DNA of 15,074 bases from CAXMPK01 sp964195405 (GCA_964195405.1 CAXMPK010000276.1:1-15074); one strand, 5' to 3'; numbered from the stretch's first letter, positions 6,539 through 13,795 are shown. Made by a program: numbers and translations. Notes: generated from the sequence alone by a model not told the origin.

Positions 6539-7782
6539 ACTACGACATCGCCAATCTTGATCTCGCTCCCGACGGTGCCAAACGTGTGGAGTGGGCTGGT
6601 CGACGCATGCCGGTGCTGGCCAGTGTGCGCAAGCGGTATCTGGAAGAGAAGCCATTCGAGGGATATGTGATTGCAGCCTGTCTTCATGTGACGGCGGAGA
6701 CAGCCAATCTGATGCTTGCTCTGCGAGATGGTGGTGCGGAGCCACTTCTCTGCGCATCGAACCCCCTCTCCACTCAGGATGACGTGGCCGCCGCCCTGGT
6801 GGCCGACGGAATCCCGGTCTTCGCGATTCATGGTGAAGATCCCGACACTTATTACAAGCACATCAACGCGGTTCTCGACCACAAGCCGGCAGTGACCATG
6901 GACGACGGGGCGGATCTCGCCACTCTTCTCCACACCGATCGCAGAGACCTCGAGCTGATCGGCTCGACAGAGGAGACGACGACCGGTGTGATCCGACTGC
7001 GTGCCATGGCCGCTGACGGGACACTCCGCGTGCCGGTGGTTGCCGTCAACGACAGCGCGACCAAACATCTCTTCGACAACCACTTCGGGACAGGACAGTC
7101 GACGTTGGACGGCATCATCCGAGCAACCAACCTGCTTTTGGCGGGTCAGGACCTTGTTGTTGTCGGGTATGGCGATTGTGGCCGGGGGGTGGCCTCCAGA
7201 GCAGACGGGCTTGGTGCCAAGGTGATCGTGGTGGAGGTCGACCCGGTGCGAGCCCTCGAGGCAGTAATGGACGGGTTCCGGGTGATGACCGCCGCAGACG
7301 CCGCGGCCGAGGGTGACATCTTCATAACCTTGACCGGCAACAAGCACGTCCTTCGGATGGAGCACTTCGACCAGATGAAAGACGGGGCGATCCTCGCCAA
7401 CTCAGGTCATTTTGACCTCGAACTCGATCTGACCTCTTTGAGAGCCGCCTCGGTTGAGCGGCGCGAGGTTCGGACCAACCTCGAAGAATTCATAATGCCG
7501 GACGGTCGCCGCATCCTGCTCATAGCCGAAGGGCGTCTGGTCAATCTTGGAGCCGCCGAAGGTCATCCAGCGGACGTGATGGACATGTCCTTTTCGAATC
7601 AGGCGATGGCAGCCGAATACCTCATCAAGAATCGGAATGACCTCAAAGCGGAGATCTACACATTGCCCAGAGAGATCGATGAGCAGGTGGCGTCGATCAA
7701 ATTGAAAAGCCTTGGTGGTGGCCTCGAAGTTCTAACCGAGGAACAGGTTGCCTACCTCAGCAGCTGGCAAGAAGGGACCTGA
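6535..7782 (+). CDS. ahcY: Adenosylhomocysteinase, short (archaeal/Thermotoga-like) form
   Basis: A 415-residue NAD-dependent hydrolase that splits S-adenosylhomocysteine into adenosine and homocysteine, relieving inhibition of methyltransferases. Substrate residues seen: CLHVTAETA (H51, T53), MDDG (122-125), STEETTTG (E147), NDSATKHLFDN (K177, D181, N182), NSGHFD (H292) and the GAAEGHPADVMD loop (H344). The NAD site is GYGDCGRG at 211-218. Two parts typical of other bacterial enzymes are missing: the ~40-residue insertion before the SEETTTG motif, and the C-terminal tail ending in a conserved Tyr that closes the NAD site of the neighbouring subunit. The protein ends WQEGT. This resembles archaeal and Thermotoga SahH and related S-inosylhomocysteine hydrolases. 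A GAGGA at 6524-6528 is the ribosome site. A strong hairpin follows the stop. Confidence 0.92.
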   Translation: MNYDIANLDLAPDGAKRVEWAGRRMPVLASVRKRYLEEKPFEGYVIAACLHVTAETANLMLALRDGGAEPLLCASNPLSTQDDVAAALVADGIPVFAIHGEDPDTYYKHINAVLDHKPAVTMDDGADLATLLHTDRRDLELIGSTEETTTGVIRLRAMAADGTLRVPVVAVNDSATKHLFDNHFGTGQSTLDGIIRATNLLLAGQDLVVVGYGDCGRGVASRADGLGAKVIVVEVDPVRALEAVMDGFRVMTAADAAAEGDIFITLTGNKHVLRMEHFDQMKDGAILANSGHFDLELDLTSLRAASVERREVRTNLEEFIMPDGRRILLIAEGRLVNLGAAEGHPADVMDMSFSNQAMAAEYLIKNRNDLKAEIYTLPREIDEQVASIKLKSLGGGLEVLTEEQVAYLSSWQEGT

Positions 7783-7798
7783 CACCTCGGGAACCTCC

Positions 7799-7845
7799 AA
7801 GCGTGTGCAGGGGTGGCCCAGACAGGGCCACCCCTGCACACGCTT
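7799..7845 (+). terminator. Perfect 21-bp hairpin, probable terminator after the manB-sahH operon
   Basis: The left arm 7799-7819 and the right arm 7825-7845 are exact reverse complements over 21 bp, rich in G and C, with a five-base AGACA loop. The hairpin starts 16 nt after the sahH stop. There is no run of Ts afterwards, only GATTCGGTTTCG, so it would be a U-less (I-shaped) terminator of the kind common in actinobacteria, or an RNA-stability or transcription-insulating element. The perfect arm match is directly visible; the function is inferred. Confidence 0.8.
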
Positions 7846-7857
7846 GATTCGGTTTCG

Positions 7858-7886
7858 CTGAAAGTGTCGTGCTGTCCCCGTACCTT
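7858..7886 (+). promoter_or_regulatory. Candidate promoter for the ComF-family gene
   Basis: CTGAAA (7858-7863) is a partial -35 match. A 17-nt spacer leads to TACCTT (7881-7886), which fits TANNNT. The hexamer ends 8 nt before the ATG at 7895, so transcription would begin at or beside the start codon. No Shine-Dalgarno is present. The site lies just downstream of the sahH hairpin, which fits the start of a new transcription unit. Confidence 0.45.
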
Positions 7887-7894
7887 CCGACGGC

Positions 7895-8494
7895 ATGATC
7901 TGTCAGTCGTGTCATCGACCCACCAAATCTCGTCTCCTCTGTGAGATATGTCGCAGAAAGATGCGACCGGCCAGCGATCGGCTGATTGTTGGTGGGATCC
8001 GGCTGTTGTCAGCCTTTGAGCATTCGGGACCGGCTCGCGCTCTTGTGCACAATTTGAAATATCGAGGCCTCACCAACTATCTCGACCTGGTCACAGCCAC
8101 GCTGGAAGGTCGGCTGCCCTCCTTGCCTTTTGTTCCGGTTCCCCGTTCGATTTCGCGCACCATTCGATACGGGGTCGATCCGGCGTTGCTCCTGGCCAGC
8201 CGTTTGGCACACGCAAAGGGAACGGAGGTGGTTCGGTATCTCGTGTCGCATCCCCACTCAGTCAGGAGGGCCGGTGGCGACCACAAAAACATGGTTGTTC
8301 CATATCGAGTACGGGGACTTCCTCAAGGGTCGGTCCTCGTAGTCGATGATGTGTTCACAACCGGAGCCACGCTTGACGCGGCAGTTCGCTCTTTGGGGCT
8401 CAACCGAGTCCAGGCCGCCGTAGTCGCGAATGTGGTTCCAGAGGTGTCTAATCTTTTGCGCCCATCAGCTGCCCATACCAAAAACCAGGTTTGA
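7895..8494 (+). CDS. ComF family phosphoribosyltransferase-like protein
   Basis: A 199-residue protein with the ComF layout. An N-terminal four-Cys zinc finger (C3, C6, C16, C19) is followed by the conserved LKYRG (55-59), a PVPRSISRTIRYGVDPA segment (81-97) and the PRPP-binding loop VLVVDDVFTTGATL (147-160) of type I phosphoribosyltransferases. In naturally competent bacteria ComF helps bring in single-stranded DNA. Many non-competent actinobacteria keep a homologue just upstream of secA, and its role there is unclear. No other competence genes are in the window. It is a little shorter than typical members (about 210-240 residues). The stop lies 4 nt before the response-regulator start, so the two probably form one operon. 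Leaderless translation is likely from the promoter geometry. Confidence 0.85.
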   Translation: MICQSCHRPTKSRLLCEICRRKMRPASDRLIVGGIRLLSAFEHSGPARALVHNLKYRGLTNYLDLVTATLEGRLPSLPFVPVPRSISRTIRYGVDPALLLASRLAHAKGTEVVRYLVSHPHSVRRAGGDHKNMVVPYRVRGLPQGSVLVVDDVFTTGATLDAAVRSLGLNRVQAAVVANVVPEVSNLLRPSAAHTKNQV

Positions 8495-8498
8495 TCCC

Positions 8499-9149
8499 AT
8501 GGCATCTGTCGTAGTCGTAGATGACGCTGAGCTGTTTCGAGAAGCTCTGAAAGCTGCTTTCACCCAGGAGGGTTTTGACGTCGTCGGAGTGGCCGCTGAT
8601 GCCATGACTGGCATTGATATGGCTCGGGAGCATGAGCCCGATCTCGTCATGCTCGACCTACTGATGCCGGGGATGTCCGGGCTCGAAGTCGTCGCCACCA
8701 TCATCAAGACCAGTCCACGCAGCCGTGTTGTCTTGTTGACCGCCAGCGAGAGCGCTGAAGATCTTCTGGCGGCGGTCAAGGCCGGGGCGTCTGGGTATCT
8801 GACGAAGGACACACCGCTTCCGAGACTTGTGTCAGGCATGCACGATGTTCTCGAAGGCGGCGCAGCTGTTTCCCCGGCTATGGGGGGGAAGCTCTTCTCG
8901 GCATTGCGTGACCTTCTCCGTCACCAAGGGGCCTCGGCTACACGTCGCTCCGAGCTCACCGGCAGAGAATTGGAGATCCTGACCCTGGTCGGTGAGGGCA
9001 ATACATCTCGGGAGATCGCCGACCAGCTCTACATCTCTGAGAACACGGTCCGCAATCACGTCCGCAACATTCTCGACAAGCTCGGAATGAATTCACGGTT
9101 CGAGGCTGTTAGCTGGGCTTACCGCGAAGGCCTCATCGAAGTCGTCTGA
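8499..9149 (+). CDS. NarL/FixJ-type response regulator (orphan in this window)
   Basis: A 216-residue two-domain regulator. The receiver (about 3-120) has the acidic pair D8/D9, the phospho-acceptor D53 in VMLDLLMPGMSG, T81 and K103. A linker leads to a LuxR-type helix-turn-helix (about 150-213), with LTGRELEILTLVGEGNTSREIA and then ISENTVRNHVRNILDKLGM. All residues needed for phosphorylation and DNA binding are present, so it should be a phosphorylation-dependent transcription factor. No histidine kinase is encoded nearby, so its partner and signal are unknown. I chose ATG 8499 because the receiver fold starts there and an AGG lies about 9 nt upstream; the frame is open further upstream but overlaps ComF. 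In many genomes the slot between comF and secA holds the hibernation factor gene hpf. Confidence 0.9.
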   Translation: MASVVVVDDAELFREALKAAFTQEGFDVVGVAADAMTGIDMAREHEPDLVMLDLLMPGMSGLEVVATIIKTSPRSRVVLLTASESAEDLLAAVKAGASGYLTKDTPLPRLVSGMHDVLEGGAAVSPAMGGKLFSALRDLLRHQGASATRRSELTGRELEILTLVGEGNTSREIADQLYISENTVRNHVRNILDKLGMNSRFEAVSWAYREGLIEVV

Positions 9150-9176
9150 GCGGCCGCCACTAGTTCTCACTATCGG

Positions 9177-9182
9177 TAGGAT
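9177..9182 (+). promoter_or_regulatory. Possible -10 element or ribosome site before secA
   Basis: TAGGAT (9177-9182) fits TANNNT and ends 11 nt before the secA ATG at 9194; no good -35 is visible 16-19 nt further up. The overlapping GGTAGGA (9175-9181) could instead be a Shine-Dalgarno with a long 12-nt spacing. The two readings cannot be separated from sequence alone. The gap between the regulator stop and this ATG is only 44 nt, so readthrough from the ComF-regulator unit is also possible. Confidence 0.3.
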
Positions 9183-9193
9183 TGACGTCTCAA

Positions 9194-11809
9194 ATGCCCA
9201 TCTTTCAGAAGGTGCTTCGCGTCGGTGAAGGCAAGACTCTCAAGGAATTCGAGTCAGTTGCCACAGCCGTAAATGACATCGAAGCACAGTTCGAATCGCT
9301 CAGTGATGAAGCGCTCGCAGCCAAAACAACCGAGTTCAGAGACCGTGTAGCCAACGGCGCCGAGGTCAACGACATTCAGGTTGAGGCTTTCGGCGTTGTT
9401 CGTGAGGCTGCCAAGCGGGTTCTGGGCCAACGTCACTACGACGTGCAGGTGGTCGGTGCTGCCGCCTTGCACAAGGGGATGGTTGCCGAAATGAAGACCG
9501 GCGAAGGCAAGACCCTTGTTTCCACGATGCCGGCTTATCTCAATGCGCTATCCGGCAACGGGGTCCACATGGTGACCGTCAACGACTATCTCGCCAGTCG
9601 CGATGCCGAGTGGATGGGACATATCCACCACTTCCTGGGCGTGAGCGTCGGACTGATTCAGAACAACATGCCCGTTTCGGAACGGCTCCCTGCATACAGG
9701 TCGGACATCACCTACGGGACCAACAACGAGTTCGGATTCGACTATCTGCGCGACAACATGGCGATGGCCTCCGAGAGCCGAGTGCAGCGTGGCCATCAGT
9801 ACGCCATCGTCGATGAGGTGGACTCGATTCTCGTCGACGAGGCTCGGACCCCACTAATCATCTCAGGCAAGCTCTCAGACAGTGCCAAGTGGTATCGGGA
9901 CTTTGCCAAGATCGCTAGTCGTCTTCAGGACGGTCTCCACTACGAGGTCGACGAGAAGAGACGGCAGGTCCTAACTACCGAAGAGGGGGTCGCCCGGGTC
10001 GAGCAAATCCTTGGCATCGAGAACCTGTACGACCACGCTGCCGTCGACTTCGTCCATCACATCGAGACCGCTCTCAAAGCCGAGGCGCTCTATCACGATG
10101 ATGTTGACTACCTCGTCGATCACGGTGAGGTCAAGATCGTCGATGAGTTCACCGGCCGTGTGCTCGAAGGTCGTCGCTATTCAGAGGGGCTTCATCAGGC
10201 AATTGAGGCCAAAGAAGGCGTACATATCAAAGAGGAGAACCAAACCCTCGCCACCATCACACTGCAGAACTACTTCCGTCTATATGAAAAACTCGCCGGG
10301 ATGACGGGCACTGCGGAGACCGAAGCCGCCGAGTTGGCATCAATCTATGGCCTCGAAGTCCTTGCCATTCCCACCAACATGCCGTTGGTCCGAATGGACC
10401 AAGGCGACATGGTCTATAAGTCAGAGACCGGGAAATTCGACGCTCTGGTTGCTGACGTCAAGGAGCGCTACCTGCGCAAACAGCCGGTTCTCCTGGGCAC
10501 GATTTCAATCGAGCGCTCAGAGCTACTCTCGAGGCTTCTCGGCAAGGAAGGCGTCAAGCACGAAGTGCTCAATGCCAAACAGCACACCCGTGAGGCGGAT
10601 ATCATCGCTCAGGCGGGTCGGCCGGGCGCCGTCACTGTTGCCACCAACATGGCGGGTCGCGGAGTCGACATCATGCTCGGTGGCAATCCTGAGGGAATGG
10701 CTCGAACCGAATTGAAAAGGCGTTCAATTCCCTCGGACGATCCCTCCCATGACGAGCTTGAGAAGAAGCTGACTGCGGAGTTCGAGGAGCAGATCGTCCC
10801 TGACAAACAGGTTGTCTTAGACGCAGGTGGTTTGTACGTCGTGGGCACCGAACGGCACGAGTCGCGTCGGATCGACAACCAGCTTCGAGGGCGGTCGGGT
10901 CGACAGGGCGATCCTGGAGAATCCAGGTTCTACCTGTCTCTGGAAGACGATCTCATGCGTCGTTTCCAGGGCGAGTGGGTGTCGGGGATCATGGAGAAGC
11001 TGAAGCTTCCCGAGGACCAACCGATCGAAGCGAAGATGGTCTCGAAGTCGATTGAGAGAGCTCAGCGCCAGGTTGAGTCACAGAACTTCGAAATCCGCAA
11101 GAACGTCCTGAAATACGACGAAGTGATGAATTCCCAGAGGGAGAGCATCTACCAGTGGCGAAAGTCGATACTCGAAGGCACGGCGAGCGACGATCTGATT
11201 GAAGACTGGATTGGTTCCGCTATCGCCAGCGTTGTTGAGCTTGAGTTCTCGTCCGATCTTTCCAAGTCCGATTGGGATTGGGACACTCTCAGGCGGGAAC
11301 TCGACCAGTTCTATCCGACAAAGATCGATAGCTCGAAATTCGAGGGCTCGTACGACGTCGAGGTTGTGATCGACTTGGCCACAGACGAGGCCATGGGAAG
11401 ATTTGAAGAACGCGAAGAGGAACTTGGCCAGGACGTTCTAAAGAAGGTTGAGAGGTCAGTGATGTTGTCGGTGCTCGACAACAAGTGGCGCGAACACCTA
11501 TCCGAGATGGACTATCTGCGGGCAGGGATCGGCCTTCGTGCGATGGGTCAGCGGGATCCTCTCACGGAGTACCAGCGCGAGGGCTACGACATGTTTGCCG
11601 AGCTTGTCGACTCGGTGAAACGTGACGCCGTGAAGTACCTATTCCATGTCGAAGTCAGTCAGCCGAAGATCCAGCCGCAACGTCTCCAGGCCGTGCAATC
11701 TGGCAATACCGGTCCGAAGAGGCCGGCTTCTTCCGACAAGATCGGTCGCAACGACCCTTGTCCGTGCGGCAGCGGCAAGAAGTACAAACGCTGTCACGGT
11801 GCGGCTTAA
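9194..11809 (+). CDS. secA: Preprotein translocase ATPase SecA
   Basis: An 871-residue motor that drives unfolded preproteins through the SecYEG channel using ATP. Visible parts: Walker A MKTGEGKT (100-107); the preprotein-binding region after TVNDYLASRDAEWM; Walker B DEVD (207-210) with EARTPLIISG; the second ATPase half with TNMAGRGVDI (N485) and the QLRGRSGRQGDPG arginine-finger motif; the helical scaffold and wing; and a C-terminal SEC-C zinc motif CPCGSGKKYKRCH (C856, C858, C867, H868) that binds SecB or ribosomes in other bacteria. Length and motif order are complete, so it is the housekeeping SecA. ATG 9194 gives the usual MPIFQKVLR opening; an in-frame TTG at 9182 would add four residues. 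An 11-nt gap separates it from the lipoprotein gene. Confidence 0.97.
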   Translation: MPIFQKVLRVGEGKTLKEFESVATAVNDIEAQFESLSDEALAAKTTEFRDRVANGAEVNDIQVEAFGVVREAAKRVLGQRHYDVQVVGAAALHKGMVAEMKTGEGKTLVSTMPAYLNALSGNGVHMVTVNDYLASRDAEWMGHIHHFLGVSVGLIQNNMPVSERLPAYRSDITYGTNNEFGFDYLRDNMAMASESRVQRGHQYAIVDEVDSILVDEARTPLIISGKLSDSAKWYRDFAKIASRLQDGLHYEVDEKRRQVLTTEEGVARVEQILGIENLYDHAAVDFVHHIETALKAEALYHDDVDYLVDHGEVKIVDEFTGRVLEGRRYSEGLHQAIEAKEGVHIKEENQTLATITLQNYFRLYEKLAGMTGTAETEAAELASIYGLEVLAIPTNMPLVRMDQGDMVYKSETGKFDALVADVKERYLRKQPVLLGTISIERSELLSRLLGKEGVKHEVLNAKQHTREADIIAQAGRPGAVTVATNMAGRGVDIMLGGNPEGMARTELKRRSIPSDDPSHDELEKKLTAEFEEQIVPDKQVVLDAGGLYVVGTERHESRRIDNQLRGRSGRQGDPGESRFYLSLEDDLMRRFQGEWVSGIMEKLKLPEDQPIEAKMVSKSIERAQRQVESQNFEIRKNVLKYDEVMNSQRESIYQWRKSILEGTASDDLIEDWIGSAIASVVELEFSSDLSKSDWDWDTLRRELDQFYPTKIDSSKFEGSYDVEVVIDLATDEAMGRFEEREEELGQDVLKKVERSVMLSVLDNKWREHLSEMDYLRAGIGLRAMGQRDPLTEYQREGYDMFAELVDSVKRDAVKYLFHVEVSQPKIQPQRLQAVQSGNTGPKRPASSDKIGRNDPCPCGSGKKYKRCHGAA

Positions 11810-11820
11810 ACCGCCATCTG

Positions 11821-12606
11821 ATGTTTCGTCGCATCGTTCTTTTCTCTTTGGGTCTGCTCGTGGTTGCATGTGGCAGCGGTAAGCCGATAGACCAGGCCCT
11901 CGATGAGACTCTCTGGACTTTGGCATCGATCGCCGACATCGACATTGATGTCGAACCCATAGCGTCGATCGGATTCGGCGAAGGTGAAGTTGGAGGGACG
12001 AGTGGCTGTAATACGTTTGGGGGTGCGTTTCGAGTTGTGCCCGACAGCGATTCGATCTCGATCGGACCGCTGCGATCAACATTGGCGGCCTGCCCATCCC
12101 TGGAATTGGCCGGACGAGAGGGAGCGATGATGGCCGGTCTTCAAGCGGCGGTGACATACCAGGTGACTGAAACCGGTCTCGACCTGTTTGGCGCGACCGG
12201 GGTAATTCTCTCCAGTTACGTTTCGCTCGAGCCGGACCTGGCAAGTTCCGCCTGGGGCGTGCTTGGAATCAACACGGGAAACCAGTCGCTGCGTACCGTC
12301 CTCACCGGGACAGAGTTGACCTTTGAGTTCGACGAGGCTTCGGTCAGTGGTTTGTCCGGCTGCAACACATTCAGCGGTTCCTACGAGGCCGGCGGTGAGT
12401 ATCGAGTCGTAGGTGGGCAGTCGATCAATTTCGGCACGCTTTCTTCCACAGAGAAAGCCTGTCTCGAGTCCGATGGAATCATGGAGCAGGAATCCCAGTT
12501 CCATGCAGCCCTGGCGAACACGCGTCTGTGGCGTCTGGTCGGTTCCAACCTCGAGTTGAGGGATGTGGACGGCTCGCTCCAAGTCTCTGCCCTCCCGGCC
12601 AGATAG
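11821..12606 (+). CDS. Tandem META-domain lipoprotein (HslJ-like)
   Basis: A 261-residue probable lipoprotein. MFRR, a hydrophobic stretch (IVLFSLGLLVVA) and the lipobox VVAC, with C17 as the lipidated residue, point to export and anchoring on the outer face of the membrane. Two META domains follow, about 30-135 and 140-257. Each carries the hallmark SGCNTF (61-66 and 179-184) and a later conserved Cys (TLAAC91 and TEKAC214), which could pair with the Cys of SGCN as a disulfide. META proteins such as E. coli HslJ are linked to stress or novobiocin resistance, but biochemical roles are poorly known. The gene lies 11 nt after secA with no ribosome site. Its TAG stop shares one base with the prfB GTG start, so it should be cotranslated with both. 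Position between secA and prfB is unusual. Confidence 0.85.
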   Translation: MFRRIVLFSLGLLVVACGSGKPIDQALDETLWTLASIADIDIDVEPIASIGFGEGEVGGTSGCNTFGGAFRVVPDSDSISIGPLRSTLAACPSLELAGREGAMMAGLQAAVTYQVTETGLDLFGATGVILSSYVSLEPDLASSAWGVLGINTGNQSLRTVLTGTELTFEFDEASVSGLSGCNTFSGSYEAGGEYRVVGGQSINFGTLSSTEKACLESDGIMEQESQFHAALANTRLWRLVGSNLELRDVDGSLQVSALPAR

Positions 12607-13733
12607 TGGAAATCACCGACCCCCAAGCGACAGTCGGCGAGTTGTTTAGCCGGCTCAACGAGGCTCGCACGTTTCTTGATGTCGATGGCAAAACAGCGGA
12701 ACTCGAACAATTGCGCGAGAAGGTTTCTTCTCCGGATCTATGGGACGACCCTGATGTCGCTCGGACTGTCAGTCAACGCCTGGCACGGATCGAGGGTCTC
12801 CTCGAAATGGTCGATGGTCTGGCATCCCAAATTGACGACGCCGAAGTTCTTCTGGAGTTGGCAGCGGAAGCTGATGATCCAGAATCCAAAGAGGAAGCTG
12901 TCGAGCAGCTTCGATCCGCGGCGACGGCCTTGGATCGGCTGGAGTTGGAGTCCCTCTTTTTTGAGGAATACGACGCGGCGAATGCGATTCTCAGTGTCCA
13001 TGCCGGCGCCGGGGGAGTTGACGCCCAGGATTGGGCCGAAATGATGGCTCGCATGTATCAGCGTTTTCTTTCAGATTCAGGGTTCTCGGTGACAGTTGAG
13101 GAAGTAACCGAAGGAGATGAGGCCGGGATCAAGTCTGCGACCTTCACGGTCAAGGGAGACCGCGCCTACGGGACGCTCGAATCCGAGCGAGGGGTTCATC
13201 GTCTCGTAAGGATCAGCCCGTTCGACTCCAACGCCCGCAGACACACCAGTTTCGCCGGGGTCGACGTGGTACCTGATCTCGGTGAGCAGGCCGATGTCGA
13301 GATAGACGAAGAAGACCTCCGTATCGACACCTACCGGTCTCAAGGCGCTGGCGGCCAGCATGTCAACACGACCGATTCTGCAGTCCGAATCACACACATC
13401 CCCACGAGAATCGTTGTCCAATGTCAGAACGAGCGATCACAATTACAAAACAAGGCACGCGCCATGCAGATGCTGAAGGCTCGTCTGGCCGAACAGGCAC
13501 GTCTCGATCGCCAGGAACACCTCGATGAGATTCGAGGGGAGAAGGGCGAGGCCGCATGGGGTCGTCAGGTCCGCTCCTATGTGCTTCAGCCCTACCAGAT
13601 GGCCAAGGACCTACGCACCGACTACGAAGTTGGAAATGTGCAGGGGGTGCTGGACGGGGATCTCATGGGGTTTGTGGAGGCCTATCTCCGCTGGCGCAGG
13701 GCCGAGCATGAGACGCGCAATGATTCTGAATAG
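12606..13733 (+). CDS. prfB: Peptide chain release factor 2
   Basis: A 375-residue class I release factor that reads UGA and UAA and triggers peptide release. It carries the RF2-type anticodon tripeptide SPF (204-206) and the catalytic GGQ (249-251) within RSQGAGGQHVNTTDSAV. The N-terminal helical domain holds the typical SSPDLWDDPDVA. GTG 12606 is chosen because the RF2 domain starts at once after it and it overlaps the TAG of the lipoprotein gene by one base; an in-frame extension upstream to 12528 would sit inside the lipoprotein gene. Unlike most bacterial prfB genes there is no in-frame TGA or programmed +1 frameshift: codons 24-25 read CTT GAT (12675-12680), exactly where the usual CTT TGA slip site would be. 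The gene's own stop is TAG, which RF2 does not read. Confidence 0.95.
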   Translation: MEITDPQATVGELFSRLNEARTFLDVDGKTAELEQLREKVSSPDLWDDPDVARTVSQRLARIEGLLEMVDGLASQIDDAEVLLELAAEADDPESKEEAVEQLRSAATALDRLELESLFFEEYDAANAILSVHAGAGGVDAQDWAEMMARMYQRFLSDSGFSVTVEEVTEGDEAGIKSATFTVKGDRAYGTLESERGVHRLVRISPFDSNARRHTSFAGVDVVPDLGEQADVEIDEEDLRIDTYRSQGAGGQHVNTTDSAVRITHIPTRIVVQCQNERSQLQNKARAMQMLKARLAEQARLDRQEHLDEIRGEKGEAAWGRQVRSYVLQPYQMAKDLRTDYEVGNVQGVLDGDLMGFVEAYLRWRRAEHETRNDSE

Positions 13734-13766
13734 ACAACCGAGTTTGGCTAGCGTCTTTTCTCTCAG

Positions 13767-13795
13767 TTCGCAGCAAAGTCTGCTGTAGCTGCGAA
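13767..13795 (+). other. Inverted repeat between prfB and ftsE
   Basis: TTCGCAG (13767-13773) pairs with CTGCGAA (13789-13795). An inner pair CAGCA (13771-13775) and TGCTG (13781-13785) shares the CAG, so two partly exclusive hairpins are possible. A T-containing stretch (CTCCCCTTTTCG) follows. It may be a weak terminator for prfB or a leader structure for ftsE. The 80-nt gap also holds TAGCGT (13749-13754), a possible -10 for ftsE with a poor CTGAAT -35; I see nothing else there. Confidence 0.4.

Noticed and set aside
6118..7365. Long antisense open frame (415 codons) across the isomerase and sahH genes
   Set aside because: It lies opposite two strongly conserved genes, its translation has no recognisable motif and is rich in His/Gly/Val/Arg as expected from the complement of GC-biased codons. 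It is a shadow frame.
8430..8498. Extended N-terminus of the response regulator
   Set aside because: It overlaps the end of the ComF frame, and the receiver domain starts at residue 2-3 after ATG 8499.
9150..9164. GCGGCCGC directly followed by ACTAGT, resembling a cloning-vector polylinker
   Set aside because: The natural genes on both sides are continuous and in expected order, and the rest of the gap does not match a polylinker, so chance is the better reading. Raw-read coverage would settle it.
9224..9238. A second GEGKT (residues 11-15 of SecA) resembling a Walker A motif
   Set aside because: The real ATP site is MKTGEGKT at residues 100-107; the early GEGK is a usual feature of the SecA N-terminus.
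11639..12244. Antisense open frame (201 codons) over the end of secA and the lipoprotein gene
   Set aside because: Arg/Ser/Pro-rich low-complexity translation without motifs, opposite clear coding sequence.
12528..12605. In-frame upstream extension of prfB
   Set aside because: It lies within the lipoprotein gene and shows no RF2-like sequence; GTG 12606 fits the family start.
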